From contig NZ_JGVU02000006.1 of the NCBI RefSeq assembly GCF_000708755.2, positions 372,001-436,000 of the forward strand: 64,000 nt of DNA, written 5' to 3'. This document shows, in pieces, positions 40,612 to 48,444 of the stretch (positions are counted from its first letter, which is position 1; each line of letters starts with the position of its first letter). The translations under genes were made by a program, and so were the position numbers. The notes below the pieces were generated by a model. The model had not been told where the DNA came from. It saw only the letters and a program-made list of their open reading frames with translations, and ran no database searches. Source of the stretch: Metabacillus indicus LMG 22858 (GTDB lineage: Bacteria > Bacillota > Bacilli > Bacillales > Bacillaceae).

Positions 40612-41551
40612 AAGTTGCTTCCTTTCTGCTTGTATGTTCAAATCTGTCCCAGATCGCCCCGACTGCCATTGTCAGCAGCACCGCTGTCACGATCCTGATA
40701 ATCAAAAGCGGCAGCACAGGAATGCCGAGCGGAACAAAGATCAGCGTATCCTCAACAACGGCATGGCAGGACACGAGAAAAATAAAGGCAAGCGTCAAGT
40801 CCCTGTAGCTGACCCCGTCCTCTTCCACCGCCTTGATCATAACCCCGGCACCATATGCGAGGCCAATCGTTAAACCCGCAACCATCGTCATAGAGGTATT
40901 TTCTTTCATGCCGAGCATTCTTGTTACAGGGGCCATCCATCTTGAAAAGACTGTCAGGAAACCTTTGTCCTTTAAATACTGAATAATAATCATAAGCGGA
41001 ATGACGATAAGCGCCAGCTGCACGATGCCAAGACCTGCTTTTTGAACAGCGCTTAAACCAATCTCCAAATAGCCTTCCGGAGCAGCCGCCTGCTTGGGAA
41101 TAAACCCGTACTGAGCCGTCTCCGCTCCGCCCTTCCACAGGAGATTGATCATAATCGCCGAGCTGACAGCAAGACCGATTCTGACAAGGAGAATCACCCA
41201 GATTTTGATGCCGACTTTGGCAGCCACCGTGGATTCAATAATCAAATTATGTGAAAAAGAAAGCATAACCGCTAAAATAAATACTTCTTTAACTGATAAA
41301 TCAAGCGTTAAAATCGCAGCAATTCCCGCATACAGATTCAGCATATTGCCAAGCACAAGCGGAATGGCCGCTTCCCCTGAAAGCCCGAAGATTCCCATGA
41401 CCGGCTGAATCAGCTTAATCAGCCATGGCAGAACCGGTGTGTGCTGAAGCAGGCTGACAATCAGCGTAACGGGAAAAATCACTTTTCCAAGTGTCCAAGT
41501 TGTCTGAAGCCCTGCCTGAAATCCCTTTTTTAAGCTAGTAATCAGAAACAT
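40601..41551 (-). CDS. yvoD: Nucleoside-recognition (GATE-domain) membrane protein YvoD
   Basis: The 316-residue polytopic protein has about eight membrane helices in two gate-like halves ([66 protein letters not shown]). It resembles spore maturation SpmA/SpmB and FeoB gate domains. Function unknown. It sits between lgt and ppaX, 4 bp after lgt. Confidence 0.9.
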   Translation of the reverse strand: MFLITSLKKGFQAGLQTTWTLGKVIFPVTLIVSLLQHTPVLPWLIKLIQPVMGIFGLSGEAAIPLVLGNMLNLYAGIAAILTLDLSVKEVFILAVMLSFSHNLIIESTVAAKVGIKIWVILLVRIGLAVSSAIMINLLWKGGAETAQYGFIPKQAAAPEGYLEIGLSAVQKAGLGIVQLALIVIPLMIIIQYLKDKGFLTVFSRWMAPVTRMLGMKENTSMTMVAGLTIGLAYGAGVMIKAVEEDGVSYRDLTLAFIFLVSCHAVVEDTLIFVPLGIPVLPLLIIRIVTAVLLTMAVGAIWDRFEHTSRKEATYEN

Positions 41552-41555
41552 CCCC

Positions 41556-42374
41556 TTATTCAGCTGATTCTAAATAGCGTTCCTTTGAATAGCCTTTGAC
41601 TCTTCTGAAAATCAAAACGGCAACCGCAACGGCAATCAAACCTAGTGAAATGACCTGGGCGATGCGGAGTGACTCCGTCAGCATCAGGCTGTCCGTCCGC
41701 ATGCCTTCGATAAAATAACGTCCGATTGAATACCAGATGATATAGGTGAGAAACAGCTCGCCGCGGCGCAGATTCGCTTTTCTGAGAAGCATCAAAACGG
41801 CGAATCCGGCAAAGTTCCACAGTGATTCATACAGGAACGTCGGGTGATAGTAAGTCCCGTCAATATACATCTGATTAATAATAAACTCCGGCAAATATAA
41901 CCCTTCAAGGAACTGGCGGGTAACCTCGCCTCCGTGTGCTTCCTGGTTGATGAAATTACCCCATCTGCCGATTGCCTGACCTAAGATGATGCTCGGCGCG
42001 CCAATATCGGCAAGCTTCCAGAAGGAGATTTTTTTCACTTTGGCAAAAATAAAGCCCGTCACAAATGCGCCGATCAGACCGCCGTGGATCGCAAGGCCGC
42101 CGTTCCAGATCTTCACGATGTCTCCCGGATTCTGAGAGTAATAGTCCCATTGAAAAATCACGTAGTAAATCCGCGCGCAAATAATCGCAATCGGAATGGC
42201 AAATAAGACAAGATCAACAAATGTATCCTTATGAAGCCCTCTTCTCTCGCTCTCGCGCACCGCAAGCCACAAGCCGAGCAGCGCCCCCACTCCAATGATC
42301 AGGCCGTACCAATGCACCTGAATAGGTCCAAGCTCCAGAAACACCGGATCAATCGGCGTAAAATTCTCCTCCAT
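41556..42374 (-). CDS. lgt: Prolipoprotein diacylglyceryl transferase
   Basis: The 272-residue membrane enzyme attaches diacylglycerol to the lipobox Cys of prelipoproteins. About seven membrane helices are seen, with the diagnostic loop [14 protein letters not shown], the HGGLIGAF His region and a final [14 protein letters not shown]. It follows hprK by 22 bp. Lipoproteins such as the one at 63.2 kb are its substrates. Confidence 0.97.
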   Translation of the reverse strand: MEENFTPIDPVFLELGPIQVHWYGLIIGVGALLGLWLAVRESERRGLHKDTFVDLVLFAIPIAIICARIYYVIFQWDYYSQNPGDIVKIWNGGLAIHGGLIGAFVTGFIFAKVKKISFWKLADIGAPSIILGQAIGRWGNFINQEAHGGEVTRQFLEGLYLPEFIINQMYIDGTYYHPTFLYESLWNFAGFAVLMLLRKANLRRGELFLTYIIWYSIGRYFIEGMRTDSLMLTESLRIAQVISLGLIAVAVAVLIFRRVKGYSKERYLESAE

Positions 42375-42396
42375 GCTTTCTTCCCCCTATAGATGA

Positions 42397-43332
42397 TTAT
42401 GCGTCATCGTGCTCTGTATCCGTTATGACATCCGTTAATTTATTTGTAAACTGTTCGGCAGCATTCAAACCCATGCGCTTCAGCCTGAAGTTCATCGCGG
42501 CCACTTCAATGATAACGGCAAGGTTTCTTCCGGGACGGACAGGAACTGTCAGCTTTGGAACATCCGTATCAATGATTTTCATTTTTTCTTCATCAAGACC
42601 AAGTCGGTCGTATTGCTTTTTCGGATCCCAGATTTCAAGATCGATGATGAGGGTAATCCGTTTATAGCTGCGGACTGCGCCTGCTCCGAAAAGCGTCATG
42701 ACGTTAATGATGCCAAGACCGCGGATCTCAAGCAGATGCTCAATCAAGTCAGGTGCATTCCCGATCAGCGTATCCTGATCCTCCTGGCGTATTTCTACAC
42801 AGTCATCTGCAACCAGGCGATGGCCGCGCTTCACAAGTTCAAGAGCGGTTTCACTTTTCCCCACGCCGCTTTTTCCGACAATCAGGACACCGACTCCGTA
42901 CACGTCAACCAAAACACCGTGCACAGCCGTTGTCGGCGCAAGCTTCCCTTCAAGGAAATTCGTCAAATGACTTGATAGGCGTGTTGTTTTTAACGGGGAA
43001 CGGAGAACGGGCACCGATTTCTCCTCAGATGCATCTGTCAGTTCTTTTGGAATCTCCATCTCCCGTGAGACAATAATAGCCGGAGTAGAGTCCGTGCAGA
43101 GCTGATCCATGCGTTTCACTTTTTCCTCGTCCGTCAGCTTCTGAAAAAATGTCAATTCTGTTTTTCCGAGTATTTGGACGCGCTCTTTCGGATAGTATGT
43201 AAAAAATCCTGCCATTTCCAAACCCGGGCGGGACAGGTCACTCGTCGTAATCGGCCGGTTAACACCTTCTTCACCGCTGATGAGCTCTAAATGGAACTTT
43301 TCTATTAAATCTTTCGTGCGAACTTTCGCCAT
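42397..43332 (-). CDS. hprK: HPr kinase/phosphorylase
   Basis: The 311-residue bifunctional enzyme phosphorylates and dephosphorylates Ser46 of HPr and Crh, the sensor of the catabolite repression pathway. Walker A is [26 protein letters not shown]. The K3/HprK signature is [20 protein letters not shown] and the C-terminal loop is [22 protein letters not shown] chose the ATG at 43332 (MAKVRTKDL); the frame is open to 43434. First gene of the hprK-lgt-yvoD-ppaX-yvoF cluster. Confidence 0.97.
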   Translation of the reverse strand: MAKVRTKDLIEKFHLELISGEEGVNRPITTSDLSRPGLEMAGFFTYYPKERVQILGKTELTFFQKLTDEEKVKRMDQLCTDSTPAIIVSREMEIPKELTDASEEKSVPVLRSPLKTTRLSSHLTNFLEGKLAPTTAVHGVLVDVYGVGVLIVGKSGVGKSETALELVKRGHRLVADDCVEIRQEDQDTLIGNAPDLIEHLLEIRGLGIINVMTLFGAGAVRSYKRITLIIDLEIWDPKKQYDRLGLDEEKMKIIDTDVPKLTVPVRPGRNLAVIIEVAAMNFRLKRMGLNAAEQFTNKLTDVITDTEHDDA

Positions 43333-43615
43333 GCAAGTTCCTCCTTTTTTTCTAAAAATAGAACGTATTTTATGCGCATAAATCCATTGCCTGACTGGCG
43401 CGGAATCAAGATCCCGACTCTTGCATTCATGCATTTTTACTGATTAAGTAAGAGAACTAAAATCCCTTCTTATTTTAGCACTTTTGCCTTTTAAACGGAA
43501 ACCGGGATTCCCCGGTCTTCAACTTTTTATAAGAGGGCGGGGACAAACACCGCTACTCTACCATACCGAACGCCATATATTACTAGAGAAAAGATTTTTA
43601 CTAGGAGGACTGCAC

Positions 43616-44311
43616 GTGAAAATAGCCATTGATGCCGGACACGGCTACACTACGCCCGGAAAACGGACTGTAGACGGGACGCGAGAATACGAATTCAACC
43701 GTGCTGTGGCAAATGAAATGAAAACTCTCCTTGCAGGCTATGAAAATGTCACAGTATTGTTTACCCATTCAGACGCGCGTGACGTCCCGCTGCAGGAAAG
43801 AACGGACAAAGCCAATAAGGAACTTGCGGATGTATTTGTTTCGATCCATGCGAATGCATTCGGCAGCGGCACCGCTTGGAACGACGTAAAAGGAATTGAG
43901 ACATATGTACATGATTCCAGGCCGCAGCAGGCACTCGCACTTGCAAATGCCGTTCAAAAAGAACTGATTGAAAAATCGAAGCGGACAGACCGCGGGGTAA
44001 AAGCAGCAAACTTCCATGTTCTGCGCGAAACAAAGATGACGGCGATCCTGATTGAATGCGGCTTCATGACCAATCAGGAGGAAGCACAGGCACTGAAATC
44101 AGCGGCCTACCGGAAACTCTGTGCGGAAGCCATCACAGAAGCTCTTGCCGCCTTTTACAAGCTGAAGAAAAAAGCACCGCCTGCCCCTCCTCCCGCACCC
44201 GGCAAGCTTTACAAAGTTCAGGTTGGGGCTTTTGCAAATAAAGCTAACGCAGATGCTCTGGCAAATGAACTTAGAAGCAAGGGGTACAGCGTCATCGTAA
44301 TTGCTGAATAG
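43616..44311 (+). CDS. N-acetylmuramoyl-L-alanine amidase (Amidase_3) with SPOR domain, CwlC-like
   Basis: The 231-residue protein has a zinc amidase domain: IAIDAGHGYTTPGKRT (His), a Glu in YEFNRAVANEM, FVSIHANAFGSG (His) and ILIECGFMTNQEEA (catalytic Glu). A Pro-rich linker (APPAPPPAPGK) leads to a C-terminal SPOR domain (LYKVQVGAFANKANADALANELRSKGYSVIV). No signal peptide is seen. The layout matches CwlC-type enzymes that lyse the mother-cell wall. The GTG start at 43616 has TAGGAGG nine bases upstream. Confidence 0.9.
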   Translation: MKIAIDAGHGYTTPGKRTVDGTREYEFNRAVANEMKTLLAGYENVTVLFTHSDARDVPLQERTDKANKELADVFVSIHANAFGSGTAWNDVKGIETYVHDSRPQQALALANAVQKELIEKSKRTDRGVKAANFHVLRETKMTAILIECGFMTNQEEAQALKSAAYRKLCAEAITEALAAFYKLKKKAPPAPPPAPGKLYKVQVGAFANKANADALANELRSKGYSVIVIAE

Positions 44312-44323
44312 CCAAACTTACAG

Positions 44324-44354
44324 AGACAGCCGCACAGGCTGTCTTTATTCTTTT
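44324..44354 (+). terminator. Terminator between the amidase and phosphoesterase genes
   Basis: AGACAGCC and GGCTGTCT pair around GCACA and TTTATTCTTTT follows. It lies between two convergent genes and overlaps the 3' end of the phosphoesterase gene. Confidence 0.85.
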
Positions 44355-45250
44355 AATTCAAGCAGGAAGCGCTCTTTTGGAAGCTTCTTTTTAGAGCGGA
44401 ATTTATTCAAATAAGGAGAATACGTATCAACTTGAATCTGATTTTGATCCGGCTTAAAAAAGAGCAGTCTCATAAATCCGTTGCCGCCGTGCTTTTCCGC
44501 CTGATAATTGGCAAGCATCTGAAAGACCCTCTGCTCAGGCGATAACCGGCTTTCAAGGAACCCGGTGCCGTAGTAGTGTCCTGATAAAACAAGCTGGACA
44601 TTTTTGTTCTTTAAAACCACTTTCTGATAGAGTTCCTCCCCGGCCGGACTGCGTTCACTTTTAAAGTTCAAGTAATCATGAAAGGCAAGGATCGCTTTGT
44701 GGCCGCGGTATTCCCTGAGTACTTTGTTCAGCCATTTAATCGCTCCGCGGTTTAATTCAAAGCCCATATAAATCATAATATAGGGCTGATTCTGGATCGT
44801 CAGCAGATCGTAGTGGCCGCGGTTATTTTCAAACGAGCCCCCGTAAAAAGGCTGCCTGATAAACCGGTGATAGCCGAAATTGTCTGTAAACACCCGGTAC
44901 GGATCATCTCCGTGAACGAGGTCATGGTTTCCTGCCAGAACACCATAGGGAATACGGGTCATATCAAGCATCTTCATGATCTGATCAGTCCGTTCCCACT
45001 GCACCTCATCATTCGGTTCGTTCACAAGATCGCCTGTATGGAAAACATATTTAATATTGTATTGATCCCTGTTTTCAATAATCCATTGAATTTGCTTGAT
45101 CATGATTTCAGGGTAGGTTTTTGCATAATACTGTGTATCCGTGAGCCAGACAACCGTCTCATCTCCTTCTTCAAAAGAAATGGCTGCATACGCCGGCCCG
45201 GCTGATAGAGAACTAAATAGAAGCATAACGGCAAAACAGATTTTTTTCAT
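44345..45250 (-). CDS. Secreted calcineurin-like metallophosphoesterase
   Basis: The 301-residue protein has an N-terminal signal peptide (KKICFAVMLLFSSLSAGPAYA). The metallophosphatase motifs follow: VVWLTDTQY (D-x-Q variant of D-x-H), HTGDLVNEPND (GD), GVLAGNHDLVHG (GNHD), AILAFHDYLNF and LVLSGHYYGTG (GH-x-Y). It is probably exported and acts on phosphoesters outside the membrane. I prefer the ATG at 45250 because GGGTGA is better spaced than for the ATG at 45259. Substrate unknown. Confidence 0.88.
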   Translation of the reverse strand: MKKICFAVMLLFSSLSAGPAYAAISFEEGDETVVWLTDTQYYAKTYPEIMIKQIQWIIENRDQYNIKYVFHTGDLVNEPNDEVQWERTDQIMKMLDMTRIPYGVLAGNHDLVHGDDPYRVFTDNFGYHRFIRQPFYGGSFENNRGHYDLLTIQNQPYIMIYMGFELNRGAIKWLNKVLREYRGHKAILAFHDYLNFKSERSPAGEELYQKVVLKNKNVQLVLSGHYYGTGFLESRLSPEQRVFQMLANYQAEKHGGNGFMRLLFFKPDQNQIQVDTYSPYLNKFRSKKKLPKERFLLELKE

Positions 45251-45363
45251 GACATTCACCCATTAATAGCGTGCCCACAAGCGTTCTCCTTATGTTTGCG
45301 GATTTACATTTGCCCTCATTGGTCTATACTAGAGATGGAAAAACAGGAGAAGGAGACAGATCT

Positions 45364-45747
45364 ATGCTAAAAGATTTTAAAAAGTTTGCCATAAAAGGCA
45401 ACGTCATTGACCTTGCTGTCGGGGTCATCATCGGTACAGCTTTCGGCAAAATTGTCACATCCCTTGTCAATGACATCGTCATGCCCCTGATCGGGATCCT
45501 TATTGGAGGAGTAAACTTTTCCGGACTCGACTATGCCTTTGGAAAAGCAATCGTAAAATACGGCGCCTTCATTCAAACCATCATCGATTTCTTCATCATT
45601 GCGTTTTCTGTGTTCTTATTTGTCCGCTTTTTTGAGCGATTTAAAACAAAGGACGAGCAAAAGCCTGTCCCGACTCTTACGAATGAGGAAAAGCTCCTGA
45701 CTGAAATTCGTGACCTACTTAAAACTCAGCAGGAAAGAGAGCATTAA
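45364..45747 (+). CDS. mscL: Large-conductance mechanosensitive channel
   Basis: The 127-residue channel subunit starts with LKDFKKFAIKGNVIDLAVGVIIGTAFGKIVTSLVNDIVMPLIG (N-terminal amphipathic helix and TM1). It has a second membrane helix (IQTIIDFFIIAFSVFLFVRF) and a charged C-terminal helix. It opens on osmotic downshock. I chose the ATG at 45364 behind GGAGAAGGAGACAG; the frame is open to 45271. Confidence 0.96.
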   Translation: MLKDFKKFAIKGNVIDLAVGVIIGTAFGKIVTSLVNDIVMPLIGILIGGVNFSGLDYAFGKAIVKYGAFIQTIIDFFIIAFSVFLFVRFFERFKTKDEQKPVPTLTNEEKLLTEIRDLLKTQQEREH

Positions 45748-45776
45748 AAAAGGCGGACAAATGTCCGCCTTTTCTA
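45747..45776. terminator. Bidirectional terminator between mscL and yvlD
   Basis: AAAGGCGGACA and TGTCCGCCTTT form a stem flanked by A-rich and T-rich tracts on the two sides, serving both convergent genes. Confidence 0.9.
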
Positions 45777-46142
45777 TTTCTTCTTACTTTCCTTAAGGGG
45801 TTCTACAACCCCTTTTTGAATCAGCAGGTGAAGCAGGGAAATCACGATTGAAGCAAGCACCGCGGTGCCAAAACCGTCAATGTTAAACGAGTCCCCCATA
45901 ATCCCCTGCGCAATCATCAGTGTGATGGCATTGATGACAAACAGGAACAGACCGAGAGTAAGGACCGTAACAGGAAGTGTAAGCAGGATCAAAAAGGGCT
46001 TCACTAAAATGTTTAAGACGGAAATGAGCAAGCTTGCTAAAATCGCAGCACCCACGCCGCTAATATGAAAAGATTCAAAATATCCCGATACAACAATTAA
46101 TATTAATGCATTGACCAGGATACTGACTGCCCATCTAATCAT
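45774..46142 (-). CDS. yvlD: YvlD, membrane protein of the phage-holin-4-like family
   Basis: The 122-residue protein has four membrane segments (WAVSILVNALILIVVSGYF, AAILASLLISVLNILVKPFLILL, VLTLGLFLFVINAITLMIAQ, TAVLASIVISLLHLL). Last gene of the yvlABCD envelope-stress operon, two bases after yvlC. Its role is unknown; homologues help resistance to membrane-active agents. Confidence 0.92.
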   Translation of the reverse strand: MIRWAVSILVNALILIVVSGYFESFHISGVGAAILASLLISVLNILVKPFLILLTLPVTVLTLGLFLFVINAITLMIAQGIMGDSFNIDGFGTAVLASIVISLLHLLIQKGVVEPLKESKKK

Positions 46143-46144
46143 GG

Positions 46145-46345
46145 CTATCTGACATCTCCTTCATTCGGCACAAGGAAGACCATCGCTACATAGATAAGGC
46201 CAAACGGGAAGAAAGCTGTTGTAAGCAGGAGAATCACAAATAAAATCCGCAAAAGAGTTGTATCGATGCCGACATAATCCGAAAGTCCGCCAAGCACCCC
46301 GCTGATCATTTTCTTCGATTGCGATCTGTACAATTTCTTCTTCAT
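46145..46345 (-). CDS. yvlC: PspC-domain protein YvlC
   Basis: The 66-residue protein is a minimal PspC domain: LYRSQSKKMISGVLGGLSDYVGIDTTLLRILFVIL followed by a second hydrophobic stretch (FGLIYVAMVFLVP). PspC domains sense membrane stress. It lies between yvlB and yvlD. Confidence 0.94.
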   Translation of the reverse strand: MKKKLYRSQSKKMISGVLGGLSDYVGIDTTLLRILFVILLLTTAFFPFGLIYVAMVFLVPNEGDVR

Positions 46346-46351
46346 AGTGAA

Positions 46352-47470
46352 TTACCTCTCTTTCAGCGTAATGGAACCAGTTTTTGAATCTGCAATCAGA
46401 TTCATAACCGGTCCTGCCTGTGCAGCTGATTTAACACGCAGTTCTTTCTGCATGGATTCATTCTTTTCATAGAGCACTTCAAGATCCGGCAGATCAGCAG
46501 AAACGGATCCCAGATTTGATTTCAGTTCGCCGTTAATGGCTGTCTGGACGGGAAGAAGAACTTCCACGTTCCCAGTCGCGGTTTTGGCATAAAGCGTGCG
46601 GCATGTTTGCTCTTCAAGCTTCAGCACCATGTTGCCATTGAAGCTCTGGACATCAAGCCTCTCTGATTTCCCTTCAAATTGAATCATGCCGTGGATGGTT
46701 TCTGCTTCTGTATGAGCAGCTTCAATTCCGGCAAGTCTGATCTGGCCGTTTGCGGTTTCAGCTTCAAGCTTTTCTCCCTTGAATGAATAAAGGGAGATGA
46801 GACCGTTGGCTGTTTTAGTGCGAAAATCTTTTATCTTTAAATTTTCCCCTCGTATCGGACCGCTAAACAGTTTAATTTTTACAAGCTCATATTGCTTTTC
46901 CGGTAAATATAGAGTCATGCTGACTTTAACGGTTTTCTTTTCTGTATAAAAACGGAATGCGCCATCATCAAGGCTGCAGTTCGTGTTTTGGACAAAGATT
47001 CCCTTCGCCTGTTCGGCATTTTCAGCCCTGTATACTTTGATATCACATTCTGCACGGACGTCCTGCTGCGGCCATGACTGCAGCGTGACACTTCCGTTTA
47101 AAATCTGAATGTCCAAATCGCGGATATCCGCATTTTCGTAGTGATAAACATGCTGAACACTGACCGAATGGCCAAAGTTCAAATCAAGATCCATTTCTTT
47201 CACCTTTTTAACGGCGGAATCGATATCGAGTTCTTTGACTTTTTTTACAGCTGTATCAATAAACAAGGCAAGTTTTGACGACAGGGCAGAGGATGGCGCA
47301 GCTTTTTCTTTTTCAACAAACGGCCCGCCAAAACCAGCATGATCGGCCATAGATGCCGTTTCTTTTTGGGCATATTCTGATTCAAGACCTTCAATGAGAG
47401 TTAACGCTTCGCTTGCTGAAAGCTTACCCTGCTCAACCAATTCCAAGATGCGTTTCTTCTGATCCTTCAC
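46352..47470 (-). CDS. yvlB: YvlB, DUF4097 adhesin-like beta-solenoid protein
   Basis: The 372-residue protein has a helical N-terminus (KKRILELVEQGKLSASEALTLIEGL), which resembles a short SHOCT-like motif, and a low-complexity linker with repeated VKKVKELDIDSA. A C-terminal DUF4097 repeat region follows (LNGSVTLQSW, TANGLISLYSFKGEKLEAETANGQIRLAGI, TATGNVEVLLP). No signal peptide. It starts at GTG 47470 behind GGGGGAAGGAATT. Function unknown; the operon points to envelope stress. Confidence 0.9.
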   Translation of the reverse strand: MKDQKKRILELVEQGKLSASEALTLIEGLESEYAQKETASMADHAGFGGPFVEKEKAAPSSALSSKLALFIDTAVKKVKELDIDSAVKKVKEMDLDLNFGHSVSVQHVYHYENADIRDLDIQILNGSVTLQSWPQQDVRAECDIKVYRAENAEQAKGIFVQNTNCSLDDGAFRFYTEKKTVKVSMTLYLPEKQYELVKIKLFSGPIRGENLKIKDFRTKTANGLISLYSFKGEKLEAETANGQIRLAGIEAAHTEAETIHGMIQFEGKSERLDVQSFNGNMVLKLEEQTCRTLYAKTATGNVEVLLPVQTAINGELKSNLGSVSADLPDLEVLYEKNESMQKELRVKSAAQAGPVMNLIADSKTGSITLKER

Positions 47471-47521
47471 AATTCCTTCCCCCTAATTATGTAATGGCAA
47501 AGCCTTGAGTCATCTCAAAGC

Positions 47522-47842
47522 TTATACGGTTTTCAATATTTTAATTCCCTGCACAATGTTGTAAACAAACACCGCAATGTTGACAACCCCAATCAGAATG
47601 AACCCGAAAATCACAATCCCGACCGCCAGTGCCTCAGGAGAACCTGCAAGACCTGCAAACAGCATCATGAAAAACGGCAGAATCAGCGTCAAGAGCGGAA
47701 CTAAATGAGAGAACAGCGACTTTTTGGCATGCTGCTTCACATCGTGCTCATCTGCAATAAAGTACACGATAATCGGAAATAAAAACGGGGCAAAAAAGAT
47801 ACTGAAATAACAAAGTGAGGATAAGAGTTTATTTGTGTTCAA
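47522..47842 (-). CDS. yvlA: YvlA, small DUF4870-like membrane protein
   Basis: The 106-residue protein has three membrane segments (SLCYFSIFFAPFLFPIIVYF, LVPLLTLILPFFMMLFAGLA, AVGIVIFGFILIGVVNIAVFVYNIV). It starts at TTG 47842, ten bases after AAGGAG. An ATG with closer spacing (ATGAATTGA) opens a two-codon frame overlapping this start. First gene of yvlABCD; a sigma-W promoter lies 25 bp upstream. Confidence 0.88.
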   Translation of the reverse strand: MNTNKLLSSLCYFSIFFAPFLFPIIVYFIADEHDVKQHAKKSLFSHLVPLLTLILPFFMMLFAGLAGSPEALAVGIVIFGFILIGVVNIAVFVYNIVQGIKILKTV

Positions 47843-47866
47843 TTCATGTCAGCTCCTTATAACAAG

Positions 47867-47894
47867 TATACGACTGAGTGAAAGATAAGTTTCA
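47867..47894 (-). promoter_or_regulatory. Sigma-W type promoter of yvlABCD
   Basis: On the minus strand TGAAAC (47889-47894) and CGTATA (47867-47872) stand exactly 16 bp apart, the consensus spacing and motifs of the extracytoplasmic factor sigma-W. In B. subtilis yvlABCD belongs to the sigma-W regulon, induced by cell-envelope stress. Confidence 0.88.
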
Positions 47895-48023
47895 TTCTTT
47901 TTTTGGGCTGAAGGCAGAAAAGCATATACCGCAGGTCATTTCAGGGGCGAGTTGAGTGGGTTTGGATGGGGAAAATGGTTGCAAACTCGGAGATGAGTGC
48001 TGTCAAAACGGAAAAACTGTGGT

Positions 48024-48387
48024 TTGATGGTTCTTATCCAGGGGATAAGTGCCACCAAAGTGAAAAATCTATGGCTTGATGGTTCCTATCCCTGAGATAA
48101 GTGCCACCAAAGCGGAAGATCTATGGCTTGATGGTTCCTATCCCGGAGATAAGTGCCACCAAAAACGAAAATCCACCCCTTGATGGTTCCTATCCCGGAG
48201 ATAAGTGCCACCAAAAACGAAAATCCATAGCTTGATGGTTCCTATCCCGGAGATAAGTGCCTCCAAGATGAAAAATCCACCCCTTGATGGTTCCTATCTC
48301 CGAGATAAGTGCCACCAAGACGGAAATTCCACCGCTTGATGGTTCCATCCTATAGTGTTTTGTGTCATCAAGCCGACTGCAAAAAGA
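48024..48387. repeat. Tandem array of 52-bp direct repeats (array B)
   Basis: Seven units begin with TTGATGGTT at 48024, 48076, 48128, 48180, 48232, 48284 and 48336, every 52 bp; the last is incomplete. The core is TTGATGGTTCCTATCC, then GGAGATAAGTGCCACCAA, then a variable A-rich tail of about 18 bp. Within each unit TTATC...GATAA-like arms can pair; in the first, CTTATCC-AGG-GGATAAG is perfect. The period equals that of array A although the sequences differ. It is not coding and not CRISPR. Confidence 0.9.
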
Positions 48388-48401
48388 AACAATCCCCAAA
48401 T

Positions 48402-48438
48402 AAAAAAAACAGCCCCCGCCTTATTAGGCTAGGGGCTG
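48402..48438 (-). terminator. uvrA terminator
   Basis: On the minus strand CAGCCCC...GGGGCTG with inner GCCT-AATA-AGGC forms a bulged hairpin followed by eight T, just after the uvrA stop. Confidence 0.88.
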
Positions 48439-48444
48439 GGTCTG

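Larger units (their letters stand above)
47843..48444. other. 602-bp region between yvlA and uvrA
   Basis: It contains the yvlA sigma-W promoter (47867-47894), about 120 bp of featureless sequence, the 52-bp tandem array B (48024-48387) and the uvrA terminator (48402-48438). I see no gene; the small frames that appear come from the repeat. Confidence 0.7.
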
